From Clostridium sp. (GTDB taxonomy: Bacteria; Bacillota; Clostridia; Clostridiales; Clostridiaceae): a stretch of DNA of 64,000 bases. Positions 30,959-42,849 of this stretch are shown here, piece by piece (position 1 is the first letter of the stretch; the number at the start of each line of letters is the position of its first letter). Made by a program: the position numbers and the translations under genes. Where the stretch lies: NCBI GenBank assembly GCA_029851835.1, contig JARKVD010000025.1, positions 1 through 64,000 on the forward strand. Reading direction: 5' to 3'. The notes under the pieces are model-generated. The model ran no database searches, was not told the DNA's origin, and saw nothing but the letters and a program-made list of their open reading frames with translations.

Positions 30959-32251
30959 ATGGACGATGGCTCGGGAGGTAGTATTATTATCATTTTAATA
31001 CTAATTATGGTTAATGCATTTTTTGCATCTGCTGAAATGGCAATAGTATCTATTAATAAAACAAAATTAAGCTTATTAGCAGAGGATGGTAACAAAAAAG
31101 CGAAACTGTTATTATCCTTAATGAAAGATACTAGTAAATTTTTAGCTACAATTCAGGTTGGAATTACTTTTGCTGGATTTTTTGCATCAGCTTCAGCAGC
31201 AACAACTATTTCAAATCAATTTGGTCAATTTCTATCTAATTTAGGTATTCCTTACGGTAACACTATTGCTTTAGTTGTTACAACTTTAATGATATCGTAT
31301 ATCACCTTAGTTTTAGGTGAATTAGTACCTAAGAGAATAGCCTTACAAAATGCAGAAAATATTGCTATGCTTAGTGTTAAACCTATAGTAATTATTTCCA
31401 AAATTACAAAACCTTTTGTATGGTTTTTATCATTATCAACTAATTTAATTTTAAAGTTACTCAGAATGGAAACTGATGGTGTAGAAGAAAAAATTTCAAG
31501 AGAAGAGATACGAAGTTTGGTTGAACTTGGTGAAGAACAAGGGACCATCAATGAAACTGAAAGAACAATGATAGACGGTATAATTAAATTTGATGATATT
31601 TTAGCTAAAGAGGTAATGACTCCAAGAACAGAAACGTTTTGTATTGAGGCTAATACAGACATTAAAAAAGGTATAAATTTGATTCTAAAAGAAAACTATT
31701 CAAGAATTCCTGTCTATGAAGATGAAATTGATAATATTGTTGGAGTTATTTATATGAAAGAAATATTTGCAGCTGTAATTAATAATGGACTTGACAATAT
31801 ATCTATTAAGGATGTCATGAAAACTCCATATATGGTTCCAGAAACTAAATCTATCGATAAACTTCTCAAAGACATGCAAAATTCTAAAAACCATATAGCC
31901 ATAGTTATTGATGAGTACGGTGGATTTTCAGGTATTGTTACATTAGAGGATTTATTAGAAGAAGTAATCGGTGAAATAGAAGACGAATATGATGAAAATT
32001 TCACTGATATTGAAAAAATCGATGATAAAACTTATATAGTAAATGGACTAGTCACGCTTTTAGATATAAATAGGTATTTAAACTTAGATTTTCAATCTGA
32101 TGCTATTGATACCATAGGCGGTTTAGTCATTGAAAATATAGGTACAATCCCTAATGATTATCTTAACAAAGAAATTGTTATTAACTCCGTAAAATTCAAG
32201 ATATTATCTTTAGATGGTAAACGAATAGAAAAAATACAATTATCAATATAA
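30959..32251 (+). CDS. Hemolysin C/CorC-type (CNNM + CBS + CorC_HlyC) membrane protein
   Basis: [62 protein letters not shown]. Confidence 0.95.
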   Translation: MDDGSGGSIIIILILIMVNAFFASAEMAIVSINKTKLSLLAEDGNKKAKLLLSLMKDTSKFLATIQVGITFAGFFASASAATTISNQFGQFLSNLGIPYGNTIALVVTTLMISYITLVLGELVPKRIALQNAENIAMLSVKPIVIISKITKPFVWFLSLSTNLILKLLRMETDGVEEKISREEIRSLVELGEEQGTINETERTMIDGIIKFDDILAKEVMTPRTETFCIEANTDIKKGINLILKENYSRIPVYEDEIDNIVGVIYMKEIFAAVINNGLDNISIKDVMKTPYMVPETKSIDKLLKDMQNSKNHIAIVIDEYGGFSGIVTLEDLLEEVIGEIEDEYDENFTDIEKIDDKTYIVNGLVTLLDINRYLNLDFQSDAIDTIGGLVIENIGTIPNDYLNKEIVINSVKFKILSLDGKRIEKIQLSI

Positions 32252-32353
32252 TAATGTAATTTAAATATAAGATAGTGTTGCAAGATGATTAAAAATTATT
32301 TTGCAACCTCTTTTTTGTTTTATTATGATTGGTTTTTAATTAAACAATCCATG

Positions 32354-32386
32354 AAAAAAGTAGATTCTCATTGAATCTACTTTTTT
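32354..32386. terminator. Bidirectional terminator
   Basis: AAAAAAGTAGATTC/GAATCTACTTTTTT. Confidence 0.8.
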
Positions 32387-32397
32387 CATACATCTTT

Positions 32398-33465
32398 TTA
32401 TAAGAACTCTTCAAATTCCCGTTCTCTTTTTATCTCATTTAAAAGATGCTTTAGTTCCTGATCCTTCTCTTTATCCATTACTAAAATTACATCCCCAGCA
32501 TCTACTATCACTAAGTCTTTAATTCCAAAGCCTATTACTAAGTTCTTTTTACCAAACACTGTACAATTTTCACTATCTTCTAAATATGCTGATCCAAGGA
32601 CACGATTTCCCTTTGATTCCTCTATAAATCTTGCCAATGCTGCAAAGCTACCTATATCATCCCACTGAAATTTACTTTGTATAACATAAGCCTTCCTAGT
32701 TTTCTGCATTATACCAAAATCTACAGAGATACCATCAATTACTTTATATGCCCTCTCAATTACTTCCTCTTCATCTACTTCACCTACATGCATGTATATC
32801 TCACTAATTGAACTATACATCTTTGGTAAATACTTTTGCATCTCTCTCAAATATACATCCGCTCGCCAAATAAACATACCAGAGTTCCATAGGTAAGTTC
32901 CCTTTAATATAAAATCTTTAGCAACTTCAAGATTTGGTTTTTCTGTGAATCTAGCTACCTTATAGGTGTCCATATTATTTGTTACTGGATCACCCATTTC
33001 TATATATCCATATCCAGTCTCTGGTCTAGTAGGATTCACTCCTACAGTTATTAGACCCCTCCTCTTTTCTGCTAACTCTACACCACTCTTAATAGTATCC
33101 AAAAACACCTTTTCTCCCTCTATATAGTGATCTGATGGCAAAACTATCATCACTGCATCCTTATCACGCTTTGATAGCTTAGCTGCTGCAAGACCAATGC
33201 AGGTTGCTGTTTCTTTGTTGCTAGGTTCTACAAACACATTCTCTTTCTTAATCTGTGGTAACTCCTCATATATTTTATCTATATACTCCTTGTTTGTAAC
33301 TACAAATATATTTTCTGTATTAACTAATGGTTCAATACGCTTCACAGTGTTGGTCAAAAAACTATCTTCATTAAAAACCTTTAAAAATTGCTTTGGATTG
33401 TTAGATCTTGACAATGGATAAAGCCTTGTACCTTTTCCTCCTGCCAATATTAATGCATATAGCAC
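32398..33465 (-). CDS. Mannose-1-phosphate guanylyltransferase (ORF track extends to 33555; GTG start at 33465 preferred)
   Basis: LYALILAGGKGTRLYPLSR..PKQFL; LWNSGMFIW; SD AAAAAGGTGATAAGT before GTG. Confidence 0.92.
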   Translation of the reverse strand: MLYALILAGGKGTRLYPLSRSNNPKQFLKVFNEDSFLTNTVKRIEPLVNTENIFVVTNKEYIDKIYEELPQIKKENVFVEPSNKETATCIGLAAAKLSKRDKDAVMIVLPSDHYIEGEKVFLDTIKSGVELAEKRRGLITVGVNPTRPETGYGYIEMGDPVTNNMDTYKVARFTEKPNLEVAKDFILKGTYLWNSGMFIWRADVYLREMQKYLPKMYSSISEIYMHVGEVDEEEVIERAYKVIDGISVDFGIMQKTRKAYVIQSKFQWDDIGSFAALARFIEESKGNRVLGSAYLEDSENCTVFGKKNLVIGFGIKDLVIVDAGDVILVMDKEKDQELKHLLNEIKREREFEEFL

Positions 33466-33638
33466 ACTTATCACCTTTTTAATTGTTTCCTTACATAATA
33501 TGAATATAGGTTTAAATGTGTTAATGAATACATATCCAGCTTTTCTTATAAACACTTATTATCTTTTACTAAATATGCTTTAAAAAGAAAGATGTTGAAC
33601 ACACTGTGCTCAACATCTTTTATTAAGTAAGTTTTCTT

Positions 33639-35366
33639 TTATAGCAAACCATTTATACTCTTTAACACATTTTCTTCTAAGTATTTAAGATTATTATCTG
33701 CTGACTCTTCACACTCACCAGTTACCCCTAAATATATTTTCATTTTTGGCTCGGTTCCTGATGGGCGAACAACGAAGTAGCATCCATTGTCACATACAAA
33801 CTTAAGTACATTAGATTTTGGAAGGGTTATTTCCTCTTCTGCATTAGTCTCTATATTTTTTCTAGTACTTAATTTATAGTCTTCCTTAACTGCCACCTTG
33901 TAATCTCCAAAGGTTTTAATATTCTCTGTTCTGAAAAATTCTATAATTTCTCCAATTTTTTCTTGACCCTCTTTACCTTTTAGCTCTATAGATATAAGTT
34001 TTTCTTTATAATATCCATACTCATTATATAAATCCATTAAACCTTCATATAAAGTTTTACCTATTGATTTGTAATAAAGAGTCATTTCACAGATAAGCAT
34101 GGCTGCTACAACAGCATCCTTGTCTCTAACAAAATCCCCAGATAAGTATCCGTAACTTTCCTCAAAACCTAATAAGAATTTATTTTCACTTGGATTACTT
34201 TCGAAATTCTTTATAAGCTCACCGATATATTTAAAGCCTGTTAATACTTCTTCAAGCTTAACTCCATATGCCTTACAAATAGGTTTTACCATATCTGTTG
34301 AAACTATTGTTTTAATTATTGTTCCTGCAGGTGTTAATTTATTCATATCTTTTAATGAAGATACAATATAATGAGTTAATAAAACTCCAACCTGATTTCC
34401 AGTTAATACTCTATAATCACCATTGTTATCCTTAACTACAGCACCAATTCTATCACAATCTGGGTCTGTTCCAAGAATAATATCTGGATTAAAGTCCTTA
34501 GCCATTTCTAATGCTAATTTAAACACCTTGCTATCTTCTGGGTTTGGATATGGAGCAGTTGGGAAGTTTCCATCTGGAAGCTCCTGTTCTTTTACTACTT
34601 CAACCTGTTTATATCCAAGCTTTTCTAAAGTCATTCTAACTGGGATATTTCCTGTTCCATGAATAGGTGTATATATTATTTTTAAATCAGCTGCATGTTC
34701 CTTAACTAATTCCTCTCTAATTGTAAGATCCTTAACTCTTTCTACATAAGCTTCATACATATCTTCCCCAATGTAGTTTATAAGCCCTTTTGTAGCAGCT
34801 TCACTTTTGCTCATGACTAATACATCATTAAATGCATCTACTTTATTTACGTATCCAATTATCTCATTTGCATCAACATCTGTAACCTGGCATCCATCAC
34901 TTCCGTATACCTTATATCCATTATACTCCTTAGGATTGTGTGAAGCAGTCAAAACTATTCCTCCATCACATCCTAACTCTCTAACTGCAAATGAAAGCAT
35001 TGGAGTTGGTGTAAGCTTATCATATAAATAAACTTTTATTCCATTTCCAGCTAAAACTCTACCTGCATATTCAGCAAACTCTGTAGACATATTTCTTGAA
35101 TCATATGCAATAGCTACCTTAGGACTTTTACTATGTTTATTTAAATAATTGGCAAACCCCTGAGTAGCTTTACCAACAGTGTATATATTCAATCTATTGC
35201 TTCCAGCACCTATTATACCTCTTAAACCACCTGTACCAAATTCTAAGTCCTTATAAAATCTATCTTCTATTTCCTTTTCATCTGTTATTAATCTTAATTC
35301 TTCTTTTGTATTTTCATCTATAGATGGTGAATTAATCCATAGATTATATTTATTTTTGTATTCCAT
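33639..35366 (-). CDS. Phosphoglucomutase/phosphomannomutase
   Basis: VLTASHNPKEYNGYKVYG active-site Ser, GTDPDCDRIG, RPSGTEPKMKIY. Confidence 0.95.
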   Translation of the reverse strand: MEYKNKYNLWINSPSIDENTKEELRLITDEKEIEDRFYKDLEFGTGGLRGIIGAGSNRLNIYTVGKATQGFANYLNKHSKSPKVAIAYDSRNMSTEFAEYAGRVLAGNGIKVYLYDKLTPTPMLSFAVRELGCDGGIVLTASHNPKEYNGYKVYGSDGCQVTDVDANEIIGYVNKVDAFNDVLVMSKSEAATKGLINYIGEDMYEAYVERVKDLTIREELVKEHAADLKIIYTPIHGTGNIPVRMTLEKLGYKQVEVVKEQELPDGNFPTAPYPNPEDSKVFKLALEMAKDFNPDIILGTDPDCDRIGAVVKDNNGDYRVLTGNQVGVLLTHYIVSSLKDMNKLTPAGTIIKTIVSTDMVKPICKAYGVKLEEVLTGFKYIGELIKNFESNPSENKFLLGFEESYGYLSGDFVRDKDAVVAAMLICEMTLYYKSIGKTLYEGLMDLYNEYGYYKEKLISIELKGKEGQEKIGEIIEFFRTENIKTFGDYKVAVKEDYKLSTRKNIETNAEEEITLPKSNVLKFVCDNGCYFVVRPSGTEPKMKIYLGVTGECEESADNNLKYLEENVLKSINGLL

Positions 35367-35469
35367 TTAACTCCCTCCAACCTTGTATTTCTAATATTTT
35401 TATGTCAAAACTTTATTTTAGGCAACAACATACTAATTAAATTATATTATACAATTCCATACTTTTCTA

Positions 35470-35545
35470 TAAGTGAATATCCAAATTTTAATTTGGTTAA
35501 TATGAACTTCCTCTTTCAACTGAAGATGAGACGGAGCTTTCTTAT
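35470..35545 (+). repeat. Diverged copy of the two-hairpin repeat
   Basis: AAGTGAATATCCAAATTTTAATTTGGTTAATATGAACTTCC...GACGGAGCTTTCTTA. Confidence 0.75.
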
Positions 35546-35546
35546 G

Positions 35547-36305
35547 TTATTGATTTTCCAACAATTGATCTAATGGTACATCCCTCACTACTTTAGCTGG
35601 ACTTCCAATCACTATTTTTCTTGATTGGACATCCTTCGTAATTAAGGCTCCAGCTGCTACCAACCCTTCTTCTTCAATAATTTTCCCTGGGAGTACTACC
35701 GCACCAGCTCCAAGTCTTCCACCTCTTTTTATTGTTACACCTTTGAACTTTCCAAATCTCTCCTTAGATCTCGCTACATAATTGTCATTTGATGTAACAA
35801 CACATGGTCCTATAAATACATAATCCTCCACTGTAGAGTATGCAGTTAAATACACATTAGTTTGTATTTTGCAATTTGAACCAACTATACAGAAATTTTC
35901 AATAGTTACTCCTCTTCCTATAATAGTTCTTTCTCCTACAGTAACATTTTCCCTAATTGTAGCTCCATCTGCAATTAAAGTTTTTTCTCCAATAGAAGCT
36001 CCCCTATATATAATTGCACATGCTCCAATTAAACAGCTTTCACCTATTACACACCCACTTAACTTCTCTTCATCTTTAAAAATACTATTTACACTTCTCA
36101 TTGGTGTTTTACCTATAACTGTATTATCATCTATTCTTACATTGTCATTTATTATTGTATCTTCATGTATTACAACATTATGTCCTATAGAGCAGTTTCT
36201 CCCTATAACAACTCTACCTTCTATTACTGAAAACTTTCCTATAGTAACATTTTCTCCAATTACAGCCTTATCAGAAACATAATTCACTACAACCACTTCC
36301 TTCAT
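35547..36305 (-). CDS. Left-handed beta-helix acyltransferase (hexapeptide repeats)
   Basis: Repeated [IV]GxxxxI hexapeptides; GAGAVVLPGKIIEEEGLVAAGALITKDV. Confidence 0.9.
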   Translation of the reverse strand: MKEVVVVNYVSDKAVIGENVTIGKFSVIEGRVVIGRNCSIGHNVVIHEDTIINDNVRIDDNTVIGKTPMRSVNSIFKDEEKLSGCVIGESCLIGACAIIYRGASIGEKTLIADGATIRENVTVGERTIIGRGVTIENFCIVGSNCKIQTNVYLTAYSTVEDYVFIGPCVVTSNDNYVARSKERFGKFKGVTIKRGGRLGAGAVVLPGKIIEEEGLVAAGALITKDVQSRKIVIGSPAKVVRDVPLDQLLENQ

Positions 36306-36450
36306 TGTAAAAACTCTTTTTACTCCTCATTCTCATATTAGTTTACTCTCCTAAAGTAATTAATATTACAATTCAAATCCACTGGTTAATATTTTAACAA
36401 TCATGCTATTGTAACTTTACTTTTTAATGATATAATTGATTTAGATAATT

Positions 36451-37968
36451 TTGAATATACAGCTAATAAGGGGGATATATATGTTCACATTTGAAACTAC
36501 ATTGAAAAAAATTAAACATGAGGTATTAAAGCAAATAGTTATTCTTGCTATGAATAACAATCTTACCACCGAAGAAATTTTTAATATACATAAATTTATT
36601 ATAGATAAACGAAACCCGACTTACCGCTGCTGTGTATATAAAGAAAGGGCAATAGTTAATCAAAGAGCTAAACTAGCTGCCGGTTATATGCCTATCGATG
36701 ATGAATATAGCAAACTTATAGACATAAGATACACAGACCAGATAATGTATATAATAGAATCTGCCTGTGATAGATGTCAGATTAATAAGTATACTGTAAC
36801 TGAAGCCTGTAGAGGCTGTCTTACTCATAAATGTAAAGAGGTTTGTCCAGCTAACGCCATGATGACTGTTGGTGGTAAAGCTTATATAAATCAAGATTTC
36901 TGTAAAGAATGTGGATTATGTAAAAAAGCTTGCCCTTATAATGCTATTTCTGAGGTGCTTAGGCCTTGTAAAGTTGCATGTCCTACTGGAGCCTTAAGCG
37001 TAAGCTATGATGATAGACGAGCTATTATAAATAATGAAGACTGCATTCAATGTGGTGCTTGCATGAATGCATGCCCATTCGGTGCTATTTCAGATAAAAG
37101 CTTTGTAGTACCTGTTGCTAAAAGGCTAAAGCGCGATAGACCTATGGTTGCAATTGTAGCTCCATCCATTTCAGGACAATTTGGACCTGAAGTGTCTCTT
37201 GGACAAATTAAATCTGCCATCTTAAAAATGGGCTTTAAAGATATGGTAGAAGTTTCATGTGGTGCAGATATAGTTACAATCCATGAAACTCAAGAATTCT
37301 TAGAAAGAATGGAAAATGAAGATGCTTATATGACCAACTCTTGTTGTCCAGGCTTCTTTAGCTACATCGAAAAGAAATTTCCTAGTGAGATTTCTAAGGT
37401 ATCAAAAACAGTATCACCTATGATTGCCACTGCTCGTTTATTAAAAGATGAAGATCCAGAGCTTAAAGTAGTATTTATAGGTCCATGTACCGCAAAGAAA
37501 GCTGAAATAACTAGACCTGAAGTTGCAGGGGCTGTAGATTATGTCCTTACCTTTGAAGAATTATCTGCAATGCTAGATGCCTTTGATATAGATCCATCCC
37601 TTTGTGATAATATTGATATAAATGAAGGTTCAGTTTTTGGTCGAGGCTTTGCCATCGCTGGAGGACTAACAGCTTCAATAGAAAATTACGTAAGAAGCGA
37701 AAACATTGATACAACCTTTAAACCGCTAAAAGTTTCTGGGCCTGAAGAAATTAAAAAGATTTTAACTCTTGCTAAAATAAACAGGCTTCCTGGTAACTTC
37801 ATTGAAGGTATGATGTGTAACGGTGGATGTATCAATGGCGCTGGAGTATTTTCAACGCCTACCTTTAGCAGGGCATCCTTCTTAAAGGAAAGCAAAACTT
37901 CTACAATCAAAAATGTAGTAGATAACTCAGCCTGTGAATCAGCTGAAAAGATTGATATGGAAAGATAA
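36451..37968 (+). CDS. Monomeric [FeFe] hydrogenase, group B-like (likely start MFTFETTLKKIKHE)
   Basis: Multiple CxxCxxxCP clusters; H-cluster motifs NSCCPGF, GPCTAKKAE, EGMMCNGGCINGAG. Confidence 0.92.
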   Translation: MNIQLIRGIYMFTFETTLKKIKHEVLKQIVILAMNNNLTTEEIFNIHKFIIDKRNPTYRCCVYKERAIVNQRAKLAAGYMPIDDEYSKLIDIRYTDQIMYIIESACDRCQINKYTVTEACRGCLTHKCKEVCPANAMMTVGGKAYINQDFCKECGLCKKACPYNAISEVLRPCKVACPTGALSVSYDDRRAIINNEDCIQCGACMNACPFGAISDKSFVVPVAKRLKRDRPMVAIVAPSISGQFGPEVSLGQIKSAILKMGFKDMVEVSCGADIVTIHETQEFLERMENEDAYMTNSCCPGFFSYIEKKFPSEISKVSKTVSPMIATARLLKDEDPELKVVFIGPCTAKKAEITRPEVAGAVDYVLTFEELSAMLDAFDIDPSLCDNIDINEGSVFGRGFAIAGGLTASIENYVRSENIDTTFKPLKVSGPEEIKKILTLAKINRLPGNFIEGMMCNGGCINGAGVFSTPTFSRASFLKESKTSTIKNVVDNSACESAEKIDMER

Positions 37969-37998
37969 AAAAAAGGTGGATTATTAATCCACCTTTTT
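37965..37998 (+). terminator. Terminator after hydrogenase gene
   Basis: AAAAAAGGTGGATTATTAATCCACCTTTTTT. Confidence 0.85.
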
Positions 37999-38005
37999 TA
38001 TTAAA

Positions 38006-38998
38006 CTACTTACAAGAATTTCTTTTTACAATCTCATATGGTAATCTATAGTAGCTTTCCTCTATTGGAAGCTTGTTGATAAGCTTAATAAGGAGTCTCA
38101 TACCAACAGAACCCATGTCATATAAAGGACGTGCTACTGTAGTTAATTTTGGATAATACACTGCCGCTAAAGCAATATTATCAAATCCTATAACATTAAC
38201 ATCTTCAGGAACCTTTATTCCTTTATCTCTTAATGCATTTATAACTCCTATAGCCACTTGGTCACTACCACATAAAATTCCATCAACCTTATGGTTTTCT
38301 GTAATTTTATTTATACCTTCAGCTCCTTGCTCATACTTAAGGTTTCCTCTATAAATAAGAGCTTCATTTAAAAGACCAGCACTCTCCATAGCGTCCCTAT
38401 AGCCAGCATAAATCTTTTCATGCTCTAAGGCAGTTTCCTTATCATAACCTATATAAGCTATATTTTTATTTCCAAGTGATAATAAGTATTTTACTGCTTC
38501 ATTTGCACCTGAATAACTATCTATACCGATACTTGGTACATCATCTTCATCATCCATTGTACCTACAGATACAACTGGAACTCCCGAATTTTTAATCGCA
38601 GCTTTTATATCTGCATCTAGAGAATCTCCCATGTAGATTATTCCATCTACCATCTTCTCTCTAAGAATATTAAAGCTTTCTTTTTCTCTATTTTTATCTA
38701 AATCAGTATTACACAGCATTATGTTGTAGTTATATATACTAGCTAAATCCTCTGCACCTCTAACGATTTCTGGATAAAGCGAGTTTGATATATCAGGAAT
38801 TATAATTCCTATAGTACTTGATCTTTGAGTTTTAAGACTTCTAGCTAAAATGTTAGGTCTATAATCTAACTTTTCAATTGCATCTAAAACTCTTTGCTTC
38901 GTCTCTTGATTAACTACATCTATATCATTTAAAACCCTAGAAACTGTAGCTATGGAAACATTAGCTTCTTTTGCTACATCTTTAATTGATGCTGCCAT
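38006..38998 (-). CDS. LacI family transcriptional regulator, CcpA-like
   Basis: SIKDVAKEANVSIATVSRVLND HTH; CNTDLDKNREKE. Confidence 0.93.
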   Translation of the reverse strand: MAASIKDVAKEANVSIATVSRVLNDIDVVNQETKQRVLDAIEKLDYRPNILARSLKTQRSSTIGIIIPDISNSLYPEIVRGAEDLASIYNYNIMLCNTDLDKNREKESFNILREKMVDGIIYMGDSLDADIKAAIKNSGVPVVSVGTMDDEDDVPSIGIDSYSGANEAVKYLLSLGNKNIAYIGYDKETALEHEKIYAGYRDAMESAGLLNEALIYRGNLKYEQGAEGINKITENHKVDGILCGSDQVAIGVINALRDKGIKVPEDVNVIGFDNIALAAVYYPKLTTVARPLYDMGSVGMRLLIKLINKLPIEESYYRLPYEIVKRNSCK

Positions 38999-39136
38999 TA
39001 CTTCACCCCTCTTCTTTTTTATACCCCTAAATTATATCTACATTAATTATACTGTAAATTTAACTAACTGAAAATAAATTCAGCTAGTTAAATTTATTTA
39101 TTCCCATAATATAGTAATTTATTCTTATATATATTA

Positions 39137-42100
39137 TTAAGCTCTCTCAACTTGAAGAAGTAATTTTTCTCCATTGATTTTAACTTCATTTGTTGCTTTT
39201 TCACTATTATAAGTTACTTCTAGAGCTAAAGTATCTCTCATAATTTGCTTTTCAAATTTCTTTATGATATTCTCAAGTGCTTCATTTCCTGCAAAGTATA
39301 GATAGATTTTATCAGAAACTTCAAATCCACTTTCTTTTCTCATATTTTGAATCTTGCTTAGTACCTCTCTTATATGTCCTTCTTCTCTAAGCTCTTCAGA
39401 AATATTAGTATCAAGAACTACTCCAAGTTCTCCCTCACCTGCAAATGCAAATCCTTCTAGTCCTTGCATTGTTACTAGCAAGTTCTCTTTATTAAGCTCA
39501 ATTTCAGTTCCATCTACATCTATTGTTACTATTTCTCCGCTGTTTATTCTTTGAGCAAGATCCATTTGGTTCATAGATCCAATAGCTTTTCTTATTCCTG
39601 GTATCATCTTACCATAGGCCTTTCCTAGTACTGGAAGGTTAGGCTTGATTTCAAAGTTAACATACTTAGAAAGGTCAGCTCCAAGCTCAACTTCTTTAAT
39701 GTTAAGCTCATCCTTAACGATATCTCCATAGTATTCAGGAAGTGATGCTACAGATACAAGCATTTTTCCAAGTGGCTGTCTGTTCTTGATGTTAGCACCG
39801 TTTCTAGCACTTCTTCCAAGTTGAACTATTTTGTAAGCAGTATCCATTTCTTCTTCTAGCTTCTTATCAACTTCAGCTGTTACATATTCTGGCCATCTGC
39901 ATAGGTGAACACTTTCTGGTGCTTCCTTATCAAATGCAACAACTAAATTTTGATATAACTCTTCTGTTACAAATGGTATAAATGGAGATGCAACTCTTGC
40001 AAAAGTAGTAAGTACTCTGTAAAGAGTCATATATGCCCCAATCTTATCATCTGTAAGCTCCTCGCCCCAGAATCTAGCTCTATTTCTTCTTACATACCAG
40101 TTAGATAATTCATCAACGAATGCCTCAAGCTCTTTAGCGCCTTGAGTAATTCTATAATTCTCTAAGTGCTCATCTATATTCTTAACTAATGTGTTAAGTT
40201 TAGACATCATCCACTTATCCATTACATTTTCAGATTTAAACTCTTTATAATCCATTGGATTAAACTTATCTAAATCAGCATATAGCACATAGAATGAATA
40301 AACATTCCATAAAGTTCCGATGAATTTTCTTTGTGCTTCTATAACTCCATCCTCATAGAATCTTGATGGAAGCCATGGTGCACTAGTTGTATAGAAGTAC
40401 CACCTTAAAGCATCTGCTCCCTCATTTTCAAGTACTGTAAATGGGCTAAGAACATTTCCTTTGTGCTTAGACATCTTGATTCCATCTTTATCAAGAACGT
40501 GACCTAATACGATACAGTTCTCAAATGGATTCTTTTCAAATACTGTTGTTGAAATTGCAAGTAATGTATAGAACCATCCTCTTGTTTGGTCAACAGCCTC
40601 TGATATGAATTGTGCTGGGAAATTAGCTTCAAATAGTTCTTTATTTTCAAACGGATAGTGGTACTGTGCAAATGGCATCGAACCTGAGTCAAACCAACAG
40701 TCAATAACCTCTTCAACTCTTGTCATTTCTTTATGACAGTGAGGACAATCAAGCTTAACATTATCAATGTATGGCTTGTGAAGCTCTATACCTTCTGGTA
40801 CATTTATACCTTTTTCATGAAGTTCAGCTACACTTCCGATCATTTCTCTGTGACCACATTCACATTCCCATATTGGAAGTGGAGTACCCCAGTATCTATT
40901 TCTTGAAATTCCCCAGTCAATTACATTTTCAAGGAATTTACCCATTCTTCCTGTTCTAATGTTATCTGGCATCCAGTTTATTTTGTTGTTATTCTCTATT
41001 AATTGATCTCTAACAGAAGACATTCTAACAAACCAGCTCTCTCTTGGGTAGTAAAGCAGTGGCGTGTCACATCTCCAGCAGTGTGGGTATGAGTGTAAGA
41101 ACTTCTCACTCTTATAAAGAATATTATTTTCCTTTAAGAATGCTAATATCTTCTCATCAGCCTTCTTAACAAATATTCCAGCCCATGGAGTTACTGCCGG
41201 TACAAATTTACCTTCTCCATCAACTAGGTTTATTAATGGAAGACCATATTTTTTACCTATTTGGTTATCGTCATCTCCATATGCAGGAGCAATGTGTACT
41301 ATACCAGTACCATCTGATAATGTTACAAAGTCACCATGAACAATATAGAATGCTTTTTCTTCTGGAGTTTCGAATTTAAACATTTGCTCATATTCTTTTC
41401 CAAGAAGCTCCTCTCCCTTAAATTCAGCGATAACTTCATACTCACCATTAAGTTTATTTAATAAACTTCTAGAAAGAATTAAGTGTTCTCCTTCATGTAA
41501 AACTTCAACATAATCATAAGATTTGTTTACTGCTAAAGCAACGTTACTTGGTAATGTCCAAGGTGTTGTTGTCCATACTAATATATATTTATCTTCATCT
41601 TTTAGCTTAAATTTAACATAAGCTGAACTGTCTCTTACATCTTTATATCCTTGAGCAACCTCGTGAGAAGATAAAGTTGTTCCACATCTCGGACAGTAAG
41701 GCATTACCTTATGCCCTTTGTATAATAGATCTTTATCCCACATTTGTTTTAGAGCCCACCATACTGATTCTATATAATCATTGTGGTAAGTTACATACGG
41801 ATTTTCCATATCAACCCAGTATGCTAATCTCTCAGACATTTCTCTCCACATTTCAACGTAAGAGAATACACTATCCTTACACTCTTTAACAAAAGCCTCT
41901 ACACCATAATCTTCAATTTCTGGCTTACCTGAAATTCCAAGTTTTTTTTCAATCTCAAGCTCAACTGGAAGTCCATGAGTATCCCATCCAGCTTTTCTTA
42001 AAACCTTATAACCCTTCATAACCTTATATCTAGGAATAATATCCTTCATAACCCTTGTTATAACATGACCTATATGTGGCTTACCATTAGCTGTTGGCGG

Positions 42101-42238
42101 ACCATCATAGAATGTGAAAAATTCACCATCGTCATTTAAGTCAAAATTCTTCTGTATTACATTTTTTTCTTCCCAAAGCTTAAGTATATCTTTCTCGATA
42201 TCCATAAAAGACTTTGTGTTGTCAATTTTCTTGTACAT
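39137..42238 (-). CDS. ileS: Isoleucyl-tRNA synthetase
   Basis: [32 protein letters not shown]. Confidence 0.98.
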   Translation of the reverse strand: MYKKIDNTKSFMDIEKDILKLWEEKNVIQKNFDLNDDGEFFTFYDGPPTANGKPHIGHVITRVMKDIIPRYKVMKGYKVLRKAGWDTHGLPVELEIEKKLGISGKPEIEDYGVEAFVKECKDSVFSYVEMWREMSERLAYWVDMENPYVTYHNDYIESVWWALKQMWDKDLLYKGHKVMPYCPRCGTTLSSHEVAQGYKDVRDSSAYVKFKLKDEDKYILVWTTTPWTLPSNVALAVNKSYDYVEVLHEGEHLILSRSLLNKLNGEYEVIAEFKGEELLGKEYEQMFKFETPEEKAFYIVHGDFVTLSDGTGIVHIAPAYGDDDNQIGKKYGLPLINLVDGEGKFVPAVTPWAGIFVKKADEKILAFLKENNILYKSEKFLHSYPHCWRCDTPLLYYPRESWFVRMSSVRDQLIENNNKINWMPDNIRTGRMGKFLENVIDWGISRNRYWGTPLPIWECECGHREMIGSVAELHEKGINVPEGIELHKPYIDNVKLDCPHCHKEMTRVEEVIDCWFDSGSMPFAQYHYPFENKELFEANFPAQFISEAVDQTRGWFYTLLAISTTVFEKNPFENCIVLGHVLDKDGIKMSKHKGNVLSPFTVLENEGADALRWYFYTTSAPWLPSRFYEDGVIEAQRKFIGTLWNVYSFYVLYADLDKFNPMDYKEFKSENVMDKWMMSKLNTLVKNIDEHLENYRITQGAKELEAFVDELSNWYVRRNRARFWGEELTDDKIGAYMTLYRVLTTFARVASPFIPFVTEELYQNLVVAFDKEAPESVHLCRWPEYVTAEVDKKLEEEMDTAYKIVQLGRSARNGANIKNRQPLGKMLVSVASLPEYYGDIVKDELNIKEVELGADLSKYVNFEIKPNLPVLGKAYGKMIPGIRKAIGSMNQMDLAQRINSGEIVTIDVDGTEIELNKENLLVTMQGLEGFAFAGEGELGVVLDTNISEELREEGHIREVLSKIQNMRKESGFEVSDKIYLYFAGNEALENIIKKFEKQIMRDTLALEVTYNSEKATNEVKINGEKLLLQVERA

Positions 42239-42334
42239 ACCCTTGCTTCCTCCTTATACATTATTCGTACATCTGTTACTATTCTTAACAAACTTTATAT
42301 TTATCTTACCTATTTTAAATATAATAGATTAAAA

Positions 42335-42720
42335 ATAAAACTCCGCCCTACTAAAGGACGAAGTTACTTCGCTTATACCACCTACAGTGCTTTTAATTTT
42401 AGATACTAACATATCCTATTCTTTAACGCAGAAATACGGAAAAACTTACTTAAGTGATGCTCCAAATCTTTGATTTGATAATCAGAAGTTAAGTGAGTGT
42501 CTAAATCTTTGATTTAGATACTCGAACTTACTCTGTGAGCACTCCTTCAAATAAAATGAGAAGAAGCTTCCTCTTATTGTTTCAGTTCTCAGCTCCTAGG
42601 TGATTTTCCTTTAACTCGCCCTATGGGTTTCCACCAAGCCCCACTCTCTTTAAGTTTACAATTAAAGTACTCTCCTATTCTTAGCCTTTATATTCTTTTT
42701 ACGGTAAAATTATTTTTATT
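42335..42720 (-). promoter_or_regulatory. T-box leader of ileS (specifier AUC), containing a repeat insertion
   Basis: Minus strand: specifier GAAA-AUC-ACC (42602-42604), T-box TAGGTGGTAT (42375-42384), terminator CTTCGTCCT/AGGGCGGAG-UUUUAUUUUU (42341-42363). Confidence 0.88.
42448..42575 (+). repeat. Compound copy of the repeat family inside the ileS T-box leader
   Basis: AAGTGATGCTCCAAATCTTTGATTTG...GTCTAAATCTTTGATTTAGATACTCGAACTTACTC...GAGAAGAAGCTTCC. Confidence 0.88.
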
Positions 42721-42849
42721 ATAATTATATTACATAAAATTTTCAATGTAAAGGCTTTTAACATTTACATTACTTTTGCCGCACAATTGAATAAAATTTT
42801 TGATACTATTCATACTTAAGTATATACTTATTAATTCGGAGGTATTATT

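Noticed and set aside
31252-32004. Minus-strand ORFs inside the CNNM/CorC gene (31252-31662, 31700-31894, 31750-32004)
   Set aside because: Antisense shadows of a confident CDS
39354-42332. Multiple small ORFs overlapping ileS (39354, 40504, 40771, 41185, 41677, 42114)
   Set aside because: Out-of-frame or antisense shadows of ileS with biased composition
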